This document shows, in pieces, positions 33,058-41,704 of a stretch of DNA of 64,000 bases; position 1 is the first letter of the stretch; the number at the start of each line of letters is the position of its first letter. The notes below the pieces were generated by a model. The model made no database searches and was not told the DNA's origin. It saw only the letters and a program-made list of their open reading frames with translations. The stretch comes from Novosphingobium sp. Lineage in GTDB: Bacteria; Pseudomonadota; Alphaproteobacteria; Sphingomonadales; Sphingomonadaceae. The translations under genes were made by a program, and so were the position numbers. Where the stretch lies: positions 62,001-126,000 of the forward strand of contig JACKKV010000004.1 of assembly GCA_024236235.1 (NCBI GenBank). The letters run 5' to 3'.

Positions 33058-34257
33058 TCAGTCCTTGCGGCCCAGAATCGAAACCGCCGCGATATTGTTG
33101 TAAGGCGCACCGCCCAGATTGTGAGTCAAACCGAACTTCACATTGGCGCGCTGGCGTTCCCCGGCGCGTTCGAGCAGCTGATTGTACACTTCATAGGCCA
33201 TGCGCAGGCCCGATGCCCCCACCGGATGGCCAAAACATTTGAGCCCGCCATCGAGCTGGCAGGGAATAGCGCCATCAGCGTCATAGCGCCCGTCCAGAAT
33301 GTCCATCGGCGCACGGCCCGGATCGGACAGGCCCAGGTCTTCCATCACCGCCAGTTCGGTAACGGAGAAGCAATCATGCACTTCGGTCATGGACAGATCC
33401 GCGCGCGGATCGGAAATGCCGGCTTCGGCATAGGCGCGCCGGGCCGCAATCTGCGTGTTGATCAGCGATGCCCCGTCCCATTCGCCAAACTGCATCTCGC
33501 TGCCGTTGCTACCGGCCAGCTGGATCGCCTTGATCGTCACCGGGTTGTCGATGCCCAGTTCGCGGGCAATCTCCGGCGTGGTGACGATGGCCGCCGCCGC
33601 ACCGTCCGACACGCCGCAGCAATCGAACAGCCCCAGCGGATCGGCGATCAGTGGCGCATTCAGGATCTTGTCCATGTCAATTGCGGCGCGCAGATGCGCC
33701 TTGGGCGATTTCGCGCCGTTCTGGTGGCTCTTCCACGAAACATGAGCCATCGCGCGCTTCAGATCGGCAGGGTCAACGCCGTATTTGGCGCAATAGGCCC
33801 CGGCGAGCTGGGCGAAATTGCCGGGCGCCGAACCATAGGGCATCCACAGGTCGTTCAGCAGGCCCTTGGTCTTGAGCGGCAGACCGCCATAGCCGGTGTC
33901 CTTCAGCTTCTCGACCCCGATGGCCAGCGCGATATCCGCCGCACCGGCCGCCACCGCATAAGTCGCACCGCGCAGCGCCTCCGTCCCGGTGGCGCACATG
34001 TTTTCGACGCGCGTGACCGGAATCTGCCCGAGCCGCAGCGCATGCGCGGCCGGAAGCGAACTGTTGCCGACGTTGATATCGTCAAGTGCGTTGCCGACCC
34101 AGATCGCGTCAATCCGCTCGCGTTCCACCCCCGCATCGGCCAGCGCTTCACTGAAGGCCTCGACCATCAGGTCTTCGGCGCTCGCTTCCCAGCGTTCGCC
34201 AAAGCGCGTGCAGCCCATGCCGATGATGGCGACCTTGTCCTTGATACCGCTGGCCAT
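33058..34257 (-). CDS. SCP-x-type thiolase / acyl-CoA C-C lyase
   Basis: 399 residues of the SCP-2/archaeal thiolase group. The nucleophilic cysteine is in VENMCATGTEA; other marks are GVSDGAAAAIV, the HDCF of EVHDCFSVTELA, and the general base region KCFGHPVGASG. It either thiolytically cleaves 3-ketoacyl-CoA or, as in Ltp2-type enzymes, runs a retro-aldol cleavage with a DUF35 partner. The upstream gene encodes an HMG-CoA-synthase-like/DUF35 protein whose stop shares a base with this ATG (TGATG), which supports a complex. The in-frame TTG one codon earlier is not preferred. GGGAGAC is upstream. Confidence 0.9.
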   Translation of the reverse strand: MASGIKDKVAIIGMGCTRFGERWEASAEDLMVEAFSEALADAGVERERIDAIWVGNALDDINVGNSSLPAAHALRLGQIPVTRVENMCATGTEALRGATYAVAAGAADIALAIGVEKLKDTGYGGLPLKTKGLLNDLWMPYGSAPGNFAQLAGAYCAKYGVDPADLKRAMAHVSWKSHQNGAKSPKAHLRAAIDMDKILNAPLIADPLGLFDCCGVSDGAAAAIVTTPEIARELGIDNPVTIKAIQLAGSNGSEMQFGEWDGASLINTQIAARRAYAEAGISDPRADLSMTEVHDCFSVTELAVMEDLGLSDPGRAPMDILDGRYDADGAIPCQLDGGLKCFGHPVGASGLRMAYEVYNQLLERAGERQRANVKFGLTHNLGGAPYNNIAAVSILGRKD

Positions 34258-35684
34258 CAATTGTCTCCCAGCAAGGGCCGCGACAGCGGGGCGGCCTTCC
34301 AGAAATAGGTGCGGAAACCGAGCGCGCGGTTCTGCGACTTGATGCGCGGGCGCATCATCACCCGGTCACCGACGGCAAAGCCATTGTCCGGACGATTGAC
34401 CATCTCCATCAGCAGGCGCGCGCCATTGTCGAACTGCACCAGCCCGTAATCGAGCGGCGGATCGGGATGATAGGTCAGCCGGTCAGCGGTCACTGAAACG
34501 ATCCGCGCCTGATCTTCGGCCAGTCGCACATCCTCATAGGTTTCAGGGCCGCTGGCGGCAGGATTGACAGGGATCGCGCTCTTGGGAAACTGCACATTGC
34601 CGTGGCTGTCCCGCCCGCCGATAAATCCGGTGATGTCGCGCCCGACCCGCTCCATCATCGAAGCCTGCGCTTTCAGGCCGAATTCGGCGCGCATCCCCCA
34701 GTCAAGATCGACTGAACCTGACAGGTTGAGAAAACGCAGAAAATCGCCCAGCAGGCGCCCTTCGGCCAGGCCTGCGGCCATCGCCGCAGCGCCCGGCACC
34801 GCGCCCGTCACTTCGAACAGCAGCACATCGACCCCGCTGCCGAACCCGGCGAGCAGGACGATGTCGCCCGGCTTCGCTTCGGCAAACGCAAGGCCCAGCC
34901 CGTACAGCGCATGCGCCGCGCCCAGATCGCCCGCTTCGTCGGACAGCCGTTCGCAGTGATTGGGAGCCGCGATGCCCAGCTTCTTTGCCGCCGCGCGCCA
35001 GCATCCGCCCGCCGGTTCAGCGCAGGCCGCCTGCGCGATCGCGCTGCCTTCGATGCCGGCCGCCTCACACGCTGCGCGAATCGCGGGAATGAACATCTCC
35101 GCCACGGCGATGTCACGGATGAAGCGTTCTTCGTACACATAGGGATAGGGCTGATCGCGCGAAACATAGCGGTCAACCAGATCATGGCTGATCGAGGCAT
35201 GTCCGATCAGCCGGGCAGCGCCCTCTGCCCCCGTGCGTACTGCCGCAGCGCCATCACCATAGGCGAGCTGCGCAGCGCTGCCGGCCTGAGTGACGCGCTT
35301 TTCCGCAGCGGTGACCAGTTCGTCCGCTCCGCCAAGCAGCGAATCGAGCAGCGCGCTGGTGCCCGCGCGGCGCGCATTGGCCGCATCGGTTGTGCGCACG
35401 CTGCGCGGCAGGGCGAGGTAATCCAGCACGATCCCCGCCTGCGAGCGATCGGAAAAATAGGCGGAAGTGGAGGCGAAACGCAGCGCGGCAGGGGCTGTGG
35501 CGACCAGTGCGCGGGCCGATTCGGCGGCCATCGTCACCGGGTCTTCATCCCAGTCGGCAACGGCACGCGTCCCCTTGCGCGGCATGGCCAGACCCGACCA
35601 CGCATAGTTCCTGGCGGCGGTCTTCCGGTCGAGCCGAAGGAGAGGAAGATATCCCCCAATTCCCGAGATACAGGCTTTTTGCAT
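34257..35684 (-). CDS. HMG-CoA-synthase-like protein with C-terminal DUF35 OB-fold
   Basis: 475 residues. The first 330 form a thiolase-superfamily (HMGCS/KAS III-like) fold: ISGIGGYLPLLRL, RAVADWDEDPVTMAAES, STSAYFSDRSQAGI, then LLAGFGSGVDVLLFEVTG. The C-terminal 130 residues look like DUF35: LTYHPDPPLDYGLVQFDNGARL in part, and FAVGDRVMMRPR. The position of the HMGCS nucleophile reads ARRAGTSAL, with Arg where Cys is expected, so synthase activity is doubtful. It probably partners the thiolase encoded next. The start at 35684 is preceded closely by GGGAG; an ATG at 35723 is an alternative. Confidence 0.8.
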   Translation of the reverse strand: MQKACISGIGGYLPLLRLDRKTAARNYAWSGLAMPRKGTRAVADWDEDPVTMAAESARALVATAPAALRFASTSAYFSDRSQAGIVLDYLALPRSVRTTDAANARRAGTSALLDSLLGGADELVTAAEKRVTQAGSAAQLAYGDGAAAVRTGAEGAARLIGHASISHDLVDRYVSRDQPYPYVYEERFIRDIAVAEMFIPAIRAACEAAGIEGSAIAQAACAEPAGGCWRAAAKKLGIAAPNHCERLSDEAGDLGAAHALYGLGLAFAEAKPGDIVLLAGFGSGVDVLLFEVTGAVPGAAAMAAGLAEGRLLGDFLRFLNLSGSVDLDWGMRAEFGLKAQASMMERVGRDITGFIGGRDSHGNVQFPKSAIPVNPAASGPETYEDVRLAEDQARIVSVTADRLTYHPDPPLDYGLVQFDNGARLLMEMVNRPDNGFAVGDRVMMRPRIKSQNRALGFRTYFWKAAPLSRPLLGDN

Positions 35685-35736
35685 CGTCTCCCAATCTCCA
35701 AACCGGGGCTTGCCCGGACCCATTTCATCAAGCCGC

Positions 35737-35794
35737 TTGACAGCTGCGGTGCATTTCGTAAACAAGTTGACTATCACTTGGCAAGAGCTAAATG
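35737..35794 (+). promoter_or_regulatory. Candidate rightward promoters before the dienoyl reductase operon
   Basis: Two -35/-10-like sets lie in the 134-bp divergent gap. They are TTGACA (35737) with TAAACA (35759), and TTGACT (35767) with TAAATG (35789); both spacers are 16 bp. The near-palindrome CTTGGCAAG (35777-35785) sits inside the second set and recurs at 46272-46280. Confidence 0.45.
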
Positions 35795-35818
35795 GGCTGC
35801 GTGCCGCAGGAGAGGTTG

Positions 35819-36709
35819 ATGGACATTTTTCGTAACGATGTGCTGGCAGGCAAGAACATCCTGGTGACGGGCGGCGGTGGCGGCCTGGGCAAGGAAATCG
35901 CCACTGCACTCTCCGCCAAACACGCCAAGGTGCATATCTGCGGTCGCCGCCAGGCGATGCTGGATGAAACCGCGGCGGCCATTTCGGAAACGACCGGACA
36001 CAAGGTCCATGCGCATGCCTGCGACGTGCGCGATGCGGACGCGGTGGACGCGATGATCGAGGGCATCTGGCAGGACCAGCCGCTGACCGGCCTCATCAAC
36101 AATGCCGCCGCCAATTTCATTTCGCCGACCAAGGATCTGAGCGCACGCGGCTTTCGCGCCATCACCTCCACCGTCATGGACGGCAGCTTTCACGCCACGC
36201 TGTCGTGCGGCAAACGCTGGATCGAACAGGGCCTGAAAGGTTCGGTAGTATCCAATCTCGTCACCTGGGTGTGGACGGGCTCGGCCTTCGTCGTCCCTTC
36301 CGCCATGGCCAAGACCGCGCTGCATGCGATGACCATGTCGCTGGCTTCCGAATGGGGGCCTTACGGCATCCGCCTCAACGCCACAGCGCCCGGCCCCTTC
36401 CCCACCCCCGAAGCGTGGGAAAAACTCAACCCCCTGCCCGATACGCAGAGTTCGGCCACCAATTGCGACACGATCCCGATGCGCCGGTTCGGGCAGATGC
36501 CTGAACTGACCAATCTGATCACCTTCCTGCTTTCCGACGGGTGCGATTTCCTGACGGGGCAGACCATCGCGGTGGACGGCGGGCAGCATCTGGCCGCGCC
36601 CAGCACTTTCGCCGATCTTACCAACCTTACACCGGATCAATGGCAGGCCGCGCGCGACGCGATCGAAGCCTCCACCGCCAAATCCAAAGCCGCACAGAAG
36701 CAGGGCTGA
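35819..36709 (+). CDS. SDR of the 2,4-dienoyl-CoA reductase (DECR2) type
   Basis: 296 residues. It has the cofactor loop VTGGGGGLGKEIA, CDVRDADAVDAMI, and INNAAANFISPTKDLSARGF, which closely recalls peroxisomal 2,4-dienoyl-CoA reductases. The usual Y-x-x-x-K is S-A-M-A-K, again as in DECR proteins, where Tyr is absent. EWGPYGIRLNATAPGPFPTP completes the match. It should reduce a conjugated dienoyl-CoA with NADPH. The ATG at 35819 follows AGGAGAGG. It leads the rightward operon, 5 bp ahead of the acyl-CoA dehydrogenase gene. Confidence 0.9.
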   Translation: MDIFRNDVLAGKNILVTGGGGGLGKEIATALSAKHAKVHICGRRQAMLDETAAAISETTGHKVHAHACDVRDADAVDAMIEGIWQDQPLTGLINNAAANFISPTKDLSARGFRAITSTVMDGSFHATLSCGKRWIEQGLKGSVVSNLVTWVWTGSAFVVPSAMAKTALHAMTMSLASEWGPYGIRLNATAPGPFPTPEAWEKLNPLPDTQSSATNCDTIPMRRFGQMPELTNLITFLLSDGCDFLTGQTIAVDGGQHLAAPSTFADLTNLTPDQWQAARDAIEASTAKSKAAQKQG

Positions 36710-36714
36710 ATATC

Positions 36715-37875
36715 ATGATCGAACGCAGTCTTTTCACATCCGAACATGAAATGTGGCGCGATTCCGTCCGCAAATTCATGGAACAGGAAGTCGTCCCCCA
36801 TCACGACCAGTGGGAAAAGGACGGCATCGTGCCGCGCGACCTGTGGCTGAAAGCGGGTGAAGCGGGCATGCTGTGCTGCACCGTACCGGAAGAATTCGGC
36901 GGGATCGGCGCGGACTATCTCTATGACGTGGTGGTATTCGAGGAATTGTGGCGCGTGGGCACCAGCGGTCCCGGCTTCCTGATTCACACCGATCTCGTCG
37001 CCAGCTACATCCTCGCCTTCGGCACAGACGAACAGAAGCAGCAGTGGCTGCCCAAAATGGTGACGGGCGAAGCCATCGGCTCGCTCGGCATGACCGAACC
37101 GCACGCCGGTTCCGATCTCAAGGCGATCAAGACCAAGGCCGTGCGCGACGGTGACGATTACGTCATCAACGGCCAAAAGGTGTTCATCTCGAACGGCCAG
37201 ATGTGCGACATTCTGGTGCTGGCCACCAAGACAGACAGCGATGCGGGCGCCAAGGGCGTCACCCTGTTCCTGGTCGACACCAGCCTGCCCGGCTTCAAGC
37301 GCGGCCAGAATCTCGAAAAGCTCGGGATGAAGGCGCAGGACACTTCGGAATTGTTCTTTGAAGATCTGCGCGTCCCGGCCAGCGCCATGCTCGGCCAGGA
37401 AGGCGAAGGCTTCAAGATCATGATGACCAAGCTGGCGCAGGAACGCCTCGCCCAGGCGATCCGTTCGGCCACGGTGACCGAGACGGTCATCGAATGGACA
37501 GTCGATTACACGAGCGAGCGCAAGGCGTTCGGCCAGACGATCGCCGATTTCCAGAACACGCAATTCGTGCTGGCTGACCTCAAGGCGCGGGCGGTGATGG
37601 CACGTGTCTTCACGGACAAGTGCATCGAATTGTTCATGGCGGGCAAGCTTGACCCGGTCGATGCGGCCATGGCCAAGATGACCACGTCGGAACTGCATTG
37701 CGAAGCGGTGGACAAGTGCCTGCAGCTGTTCGGCGGCTGGGGCTATATGTGGGAATATCCGATCTGCCGGGCCTATGCCGATGCGCGCATCGTCAAGATC
37801 GCGGGCGGATCGATCGAGATCATGAAGACGATCATCGCGCGCGACATGTTCAAGGGCAAACTCGGGCGGAAATAG
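36715..37875 (+). CDS. Acyl-CoA dehydrogenase (possible cyclohexanecarboxyl-CoA dehydrogenase role)
   Basis: 386 residues of the acyl-CoA dehydrogenase fold with CCTVPEEFGGIGAD, SLGMTEPHAGSDLKAIKTKA in part, GQKVFISNGQ, LGMKAQDTSELFFEDLRVP in part, TSERKAFGQTIADFQNTQF in part, FGGWGYMWEYPICRAY and the terminal AGGSIEIMKTIIARDM. It oxidises an acyl-CoA to the 2-enoyl form. Because BadH- and BadI-like genes follow, an alicyclic acyl-CoA (AliB/BadJ role) is a natural guess, but the sequence alone does not prove it. The ATG at 36715 is 5 bp after the SDR stop. Confidence 0.92.
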   Translation: MIERSLFTSEHEMWRDSVRKFMEQEVVPHHDQWEKDGIVPRDLWLKAGEAGMLCCTVPEEFGGIGADYLYDVVVFEELWRVGTSGPGFLIHTDLVASYILAFGTDEQKQQWLPKMVTGEAIGSLGMTEPHAGSDLKAIKTKAVRDGDDYVINGQKVFISNGQMCDILVLATKTDSDAGAKGVTLFLVDTSLPGFKRGQNLEKLGMKAQDTSELFFEDLRVPASAMLGQEGEGFKIMMTKLAQERLAQAIRSATVTETVIEWTVDYTSERKAFGQTIADFQNTQFVLADLKARAVMARVFTDKCIELFMAGKLDPVDAAMAKMTTSELHCEAVDKCLQLFGGWGYMWEYPICRAYADARIVKIAGGSIEIMKTIIARDMFKGKLGRK

Positions 37876-37952
37876 TGGTTTCGTCCTACTCTCCCTTTGA
37901 CGGCCGGGAATCGGTCGATACTGCTGGCAGCGAATTGTCAGGAGCATCGCCC

Positions 37953-38411
37953 GTGCAAAAAGAACTCGACGCCTATCTTCGCTTCGGCTTCCTGATCCAC
38001 GATGTGTCGCGCCTGCGCCGGATCGTGGTGGACCGGGCGCTGAAGCCGCTGGGAATTACCCGTTCGCAGTGGTGGGTACTGGCCTTCCTGTCGCGCCGCG
38101 ACGGGATGACCCAAACTGCACTGGCGGCTGATCTCGACCTCACCAAGGTGGCGATCGGCGGGCTGGTTGACCGCATGGAGCAGGCGGGGTTTGTCGAACG
38201 GCGGGCTGATGAACGCGATGCGCGCGCGCGCCGCGTCTATCTTACTGACGCCGGGCAGACACTGGTCCGCGAAATCAGGAAGAGCGTGGAAGCAGTCGAA
38301 AGCGAAATCCTCGATGCGCTTCCCAGTGACGAACTTGATGCCGCCGCAAAGACGCTGGTCAAGCTGAAACGGCGACTTCTCGATCTGGTCGGCGGTATCG
38401 CTGACGAATAG
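37953..38411 (+). CDS. MarR-family regulator (BadR-like context)
   Basis: 152 residues with the MarR winged-helix core: LRFGFLIHDVSRLRRIVV, GITRSQWWVLAFLSRRDGMTQ in part, ALAADLDLTKVAIGGLVDRME in part, FVERRADERDARARRVYLT in part. GTG at 37953 with AGGAG 8 nt upstream is the best start. An alternative GTG at 37875 overlaps the preceding stop (TAGTG). In Rhodopseudomonas a MarR protein, BadR, controls the cyclohexanecarboxylate genes next to badH and badI. This gene sits directly before the BadH- and BadI-like genes here, so an analogous role is likely but inferred. Confidence 0.88.
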   Translation: MQKELDAYLRFGFLIHDVSRLRRIVVDRALKPLGITRSQWWVLAFLSRRDGMTQTALAADLDLTKVAIGGLVDRMEQAGFVERRADERDARARRVYLTDAGQTLVREIRKSVEAVESEILDALPSDELDAAAKTLVKLKRRLLDLVGGIADE

Positions 38412-38449
38412 CGGGCCACGCCCGCAGCTTTTTACCGACGGAGGAATTT

Positions 38450-39208
38450 GTGAAGGGACTTGAAGGAAAAGTCGCGGTTGTCACGGGTGGCGGGCAAGGT
38501 ATCGGGCGTGCGCTCGTGCTGCGCCTGGCCGAAGAAGGGTGCAAGGTCGCCATCTTCGACCTCAGCACCGAAGCGGGCGAGGAAACCGCCAAGCTGGCCG
38601 GAAGTGCCACAGTCAAGACCTACCAGGTCGATGTGAGCGATTATGATGCCGTTCAGGCCGCTGTCGAAGCGGTTGAAAGCGACCTCGGCCCCATCTGGGC
38701 GCTGGTCAACAACGCCGGCTGGGACAAGGTGCAACCGTTCCTGACCACTACGCCCGATCTGTGGGACAAGATCATCGCGATCAATCTCAAGGGCAATCTC
38801 AACACGCATTTCGCGGTGGCCGGCAAGATGGCCGCGCGCGGCGGCGGGCGGATCATCAACATCGCGTCCGATGCAGCCCGCGTGGGCACCAGCAACGAAG
38901 CGGTCTATTCGGCCTGCAAGGGCGGGCTGATCGCCTTTACCAAGTCGATCGCACGCGAACTGGCGCGCAAGGGCGTTCTGGCCAACTGCGTCTGCCCGGG
39001 ACCGACCAACACCCCGATGATGCAGGCCACGCTGGGCGAAGGCCCGGAAGCGGAAAAATGGAAGGACGCGATGGTGCGCGGCGTTCCGGTGAAGCGCATT
39101 GGCGAACCGGAAGATTATGCCGGCATGGTCGCGCTGCTCGCTTCGGACGACGGTTCCTACATCACCGGCCAGGCGATCTCGATCTCCGGCGGTCTGACAA
39201 TGGTCTGA
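38450..39208 (+). CDS. badH: BadH-like 2-hydroxycyclohexanecarboxyl-CoA dehydrogenase (SDR)
   Basis: 252 residues. It has the Rossmann loop VTGGGQGIGRAL, then VNNAGWDKVQPF, NIASDAARVGTSNEAVYSACK in part, VCPGPTNTPMM and ITGQAISISGGLTMV. From memory, R. palustris BadH shares the unusual N-N-A-G-W-D, S-D-A-A-R-V-G and Y-x-A-C-K segments, so I make this call with fair confidence. BadH oxidises 2-hydroxycyclohexane-1-carboxyl-CoA to the 2-keto ester. The next-but-one gene is BadI-like, the enzyme for the following step. The start is GTG at 38450, with GGAGG 5 nt upstream. Confidence 0.82.
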   Translation: MKGLEGKVAVVTGGGQGIGRALVLRLAEEGCKVAIFDLSTEAGEETAKLAGSATVKTYQVDVSDYDAVQAAVEAVESDLGPIWALVNNAGWDKVQPFLTTTPDLWDKIIAINLKGNLNTHFAVAGKMAARGGGRIINIASDAARVGTSNEAVYSACKGGLIAFTKSIARELARKGVLANCVCPGPTNTPMMQATLGEGPEAEKWKDAMVRGVPVKRIGEPEDYAGMVALLASDDGSYITGQAISISGGLTMV

Positions 39209-39215
39209 CCCCGGC

Positions 39216-39644
39216 ATGGCCACGAACCCCGCCGTTCCCAAGGGTTTTACCCTCGCCGCCCCGACCAATCCCTATTGGGAACAGTTTGGCGACGTCTATG
39301 TCGACAAGGCGGGGTTGCGGCTGGGTTTCGTGGTCCAGCCGCATCACTGCAACCCGGTGGAAAGCCTGCATGGCGGCGCATTGGCAAGCTTTGCCGATAT
39401 GCAGTTGATGGCCCTGCCGGAACACACTGACGCACCGGAAATGCACGCCCCCACCGTCTCGCTGGACGTGGATTTCCTCGCGCCGGCCCGATGCGGGGAC
39501 TGGGTGGAAGCGCAGATACGGATTGACAAGATCACGCGCCGGTTCGTTTTTCTCAGCGCCCTGATCTCGGCCAGGGGCCAGATCATCGCCCGGTCCACCA
39601 TCCTCTACCGCAATAATGACAAGACAGGATACCCACTGACATGA
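39216..39644 (+). CDS. PaaI-type hot-dog thioesterase
   Basis: 142 residues with a hot-dog fold. The family signature is VESLHGGALASFADMQLM (residues 48-65), in which HGG and the following Asp are typical of PaaI-like thioesterases, and APTVSLDVDFLAPARCGDWVEA in part. It probably hydrolyses misplaced or dead-end acyl-CoA esters in the pathway and frees CoA. It lies between the BadH-like and BadI-like genes, overlapping the latter by ATGA, which is an unusual insertion into a badHI-like pair. It starts 7 bp after the dehydrogenase stop. Confidence 0.88.
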   Translation: MATNPAVPKGFTLAAPTNPYWEQFGDVYVDKAGLRLGFVVQPHHCNPVESLHGGALASFADMQLMALPEHTDAPEMHAPTVSLDVDFLAPARCGDWVEAQIRIDKITRRFVFLSALISARGQIIARSTILYRNNDKTGYPLT

Positions 39645-40429
39645 GCGAACAATTCGAAGACATCATCTATGAAGTACGCGGCCGCGCCGCGTGGGTCATC
39701 ATCAACCGCCCCAAGCTTTACAACGCCTTCCGCGCGCAGACGATGGAAGAACTGATCACCGCCTTCAAGATGGCGGCCGACGATCGCAACGTCTCCTCGG
39801 TCGTGCTGACCGGCGCGGGCGACAAGGCCTTCTGCACCGGCGGTGACCAGAGCGCCAAGGACGGCCAGTACGACGGTCGCGGCATCGTCGGCCTGCCGAT
39901 TGACGAATTCCAGTCGATCATTCGCGACATTCCCAAGCCGGTGATCGCGCGCATCAACGGGTTCGCCATCGGCGGCGGCAATGTTTTCGCCACGCTGTGC
40001 GACCTGTCGATCATGGCTGACACGGCCAAGCTGGGCCAGGTCGGGCCTAAGGTCGGCTCAGTCGATGCGGGCTGGGGAACGGCCTATCTCGCGCGCCACG
40101 TGGGTGACAAGAAGGCCCGCGAAATCTGGTATCTCAACCTGCAATATTCGGCGCAGGAAGCGCTGGAGATGGGCCTCGTCAACAAGGTCGTGCCCGCCGC
40201 CGAACTGGACGATGCGGTGAACGAATGGACCCAGATTCTGGGCGAACGTTCTCCCACGGCGCTGGCGCTGGCCAAGCGTTCGTTCAATGCCGACAGCGAC
40301 AATATCCGCGGCATCTCCATGCTCGCGCTCAATTCCGTGAAGCTTTATTACGATACGGACGAATCCAAGGAAGGCATGCGCGCCTTCCACGAAAAGCGCA
40401 CGCCTGACTTCCACAAATACGTGAAGTAA
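39641..40429 (+). CDS. badI: BadI-like 2-ketocyclohexanecarboxyl-CoA hydrolase (crotonase fold)
   Basis: 262 residues. It has IYEVRGRAAWVIINRP, FCTGGDQSAKDGQYDGRG, FAIGGGNVFATLCDLSI, LGQVGPKVGSVDAGWGTAY, KKAREIWYLNLQYSAQEA and a C-terminus EKRTPDFHKYVK. These segments match R. palustris BadI closely by recollection (for example FCTGGDQS-x-DG-x-YDGRG, VGPK-x-GSVD-x-G-x-GTA, KLYYDTDES). BadI hydrolyses the ring of 2-ketocyclohexanecarboxyl-CoA to pimelyl-CoA. It overlaps the thioesterase by ATGA. The MenB-like N-terminal DQS motif argues against an ordinary hydratase. Confidence 0.88.
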   Translation: MSEQFEDIIYEVRGRAAWVIINRPKLYNAFRAQTMEELITAFKMAADDRNVSSVVLTGAGDKAFCTGGDQSAKDGQYDGRGIVGLPIDEFQSIIRDIPKPVIARINGFAIGGGNVFATLCDLSIMADTAKLGQVGPKVGSVDAGWGTAYLARHVGDKKAREIWYLNLQYSAQEALEMGLVNKVVPAAELDDAVNEWTQILGERSPTALALAKRSFNADSDNIRGISMLALNSVKLYYDTDESKEGMRAFHEKRTPDFHKYVK

Positions 40430-40438
40430 GGCCTGCTG

Positions 40439-41686
40439 ATGTCCCAGCCGCGCCGCCTGCAAGCAGGGGAACTCGCACAGGTTCTGCCCCCCGGCGGACT
40501 CACGCTGGTTTCCTCCTGCTCGGCGGAGAGCGACCTGCTCGCCGCCGAGGTGGCGGCAGCAGGCGGCGCGCTGGACGACATGGCATTTTCCGGCATTTTC
40601 GTGCCCGGACTCAACCGCAAGGACTGGCGCGCGGGCGAACGCAGCCGGGTGCTGAGCTTCTTCATGACACCGCAGCTCAGGGAACTGGGCCACCGGCTGG
40701 AATTCCTGCCGATCTGCTATCAGGATGTGGTTGCGCTCTATCGCGCCCGTCGGCCCACCGCCGCGCTGTTCATGTGCAGCCCGCCTGATGCAAACGGCAA
40801 TTGCAGCTTCGGCACAGAGGTTTCCTTCATTGCCGATTTCTGGCGCGATGTGCCGGTACGGATCGCGCATATCAATCCGGCCATGCCCCGCACCCCGGGC
40901 GATGTCGGCATCCCCTTCAGCGAACTGACCGCATATTATGAAGGCGAACAGGCGCTGCGCGGCACGCCGGATTCGCCGCCCGACGCGGTTTCGCAGCAGA
41001 TCGCTGCGCATATCCTCCCCTATATCGAAGATGGCGCCACGCTGCAGACGGGGCTGGGCAAGATCCCCGATGCCGTGCTTGACGGGCTGGCGGATCGCCG
41101 CAACCTGCGCATGCATACCGGCCTGATCGGCGACGGCGCACTGCGGCTGGTGCAATCGGGCGCGATGGCGGATGGCCCGTCAGCACTGGTGGGCGTCGCC
41201 ATCGGCAGCGAGGCGCTGTACGCCGGGCTCGATAACCCCCATTTCCAGTTTCGACCGATCTCGCAGACTCATGACCTCAAGCTGCTGGGCACGATTGACC
41301 GGCTGGTGACCATCAATTCCGCGCTGGAAGCCGATCTGTTTGGCCAGGTCTATGCCGAAATCACGCCCAAGGGCGCCATGTCCGGTCCGGGCGGGGCCAG
41401 CGATTATGCCCGCGGCGGGCGGCTGAGCCCGCATGGCCTGCGGATCATCGCCTTTCCGTCTACCGCAGCCAAGGGCACGGTCAGCCGCATCATTTCGCCG
41501 TTTGCGGCGGGCGGGCCAGTTTCACTCAGCCGCTGGGACGTGGACCTGATCGTGACCGAACATGGCGTAGCGGACATCAGGGGCAAGGGGTATGATGCGC
41601 GGGCCGAAGCGCTGATCGCCATCGCCGATCCCGCTCATCGCGACAATTTGAACAACACGTGGCGCGAAATCGCCGCCCGTCTGTAA
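40439..41686 (+). CDS. Acetyl-CoA hydrolase/4-hydroxybutyrate CoA-transferase family protein
   Basis: 415 residues of the two-domain class I CoA-transferase/hydrolase fold. Marks are FLPICYQDV, VSFIADF, LPYIEDGATLQTGLGKIPDAV in part, MHTGLIGDGALRL, and INSALEADLFGQVYAEI with the catalytic glutamate (SALEADL), ASDYARGG and VTEHGVADIRGKG. It transfers CoA between a dicarboxylic or keto acid and acetyl- or succinyl-CoA. It follows the BadI-like gene by 9 bp. Since the next gene encodes a beta-keto acid cleavage enzyme, it may release the free acid needed there. Confidence 0.9.
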   Translation: MSQPRRLQAGELAQVLPPGGLTLVSSCSAESDLLAAEVAAAGGALDDMAFSGIFVPGLNRKDWRAGERSRVLSFFMTPQLRELGHRLEFLPICYQDVVALYRARRPTAALFMCSPPDANGNCSFGTEVSFIADFWRDVPVRIAHINPAMPRTPGDVGIPFSELTAYYEGEQALRGTPDSPPDAVSQQIAAHILPYIEDGATLQTGLGKIPDAVLDGLADRRNLRMHTGLIGDGALRLVQSGAMADGPSALVGVAIGSEALYAGLDNPHFQFRPISQTHDLKLLGTIDRLVTINSALEADLFGQVYAEITPKGAMSGPGGASDYARGGRLSPHGLRIIAFPSTAAKGTVSRIISPFAAGGPVSLSRWDVDLIVTEHGVADIRGKGYDARAEALIAIADPAHRDNLNNTWREIAARL

Positions 41687-41704
41687 ATCGGAGAGGACAG
41701 TTCA

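Noticed and set aside
32665..34308. Long open frame of 547 codons on the plus strand
   Set aside because: It runs antisense through the MaoC and thiolase genes, whose motifs are clear; GC-rich DNA gives long shadows. Its protein is His/Arg-rich and matches no family.
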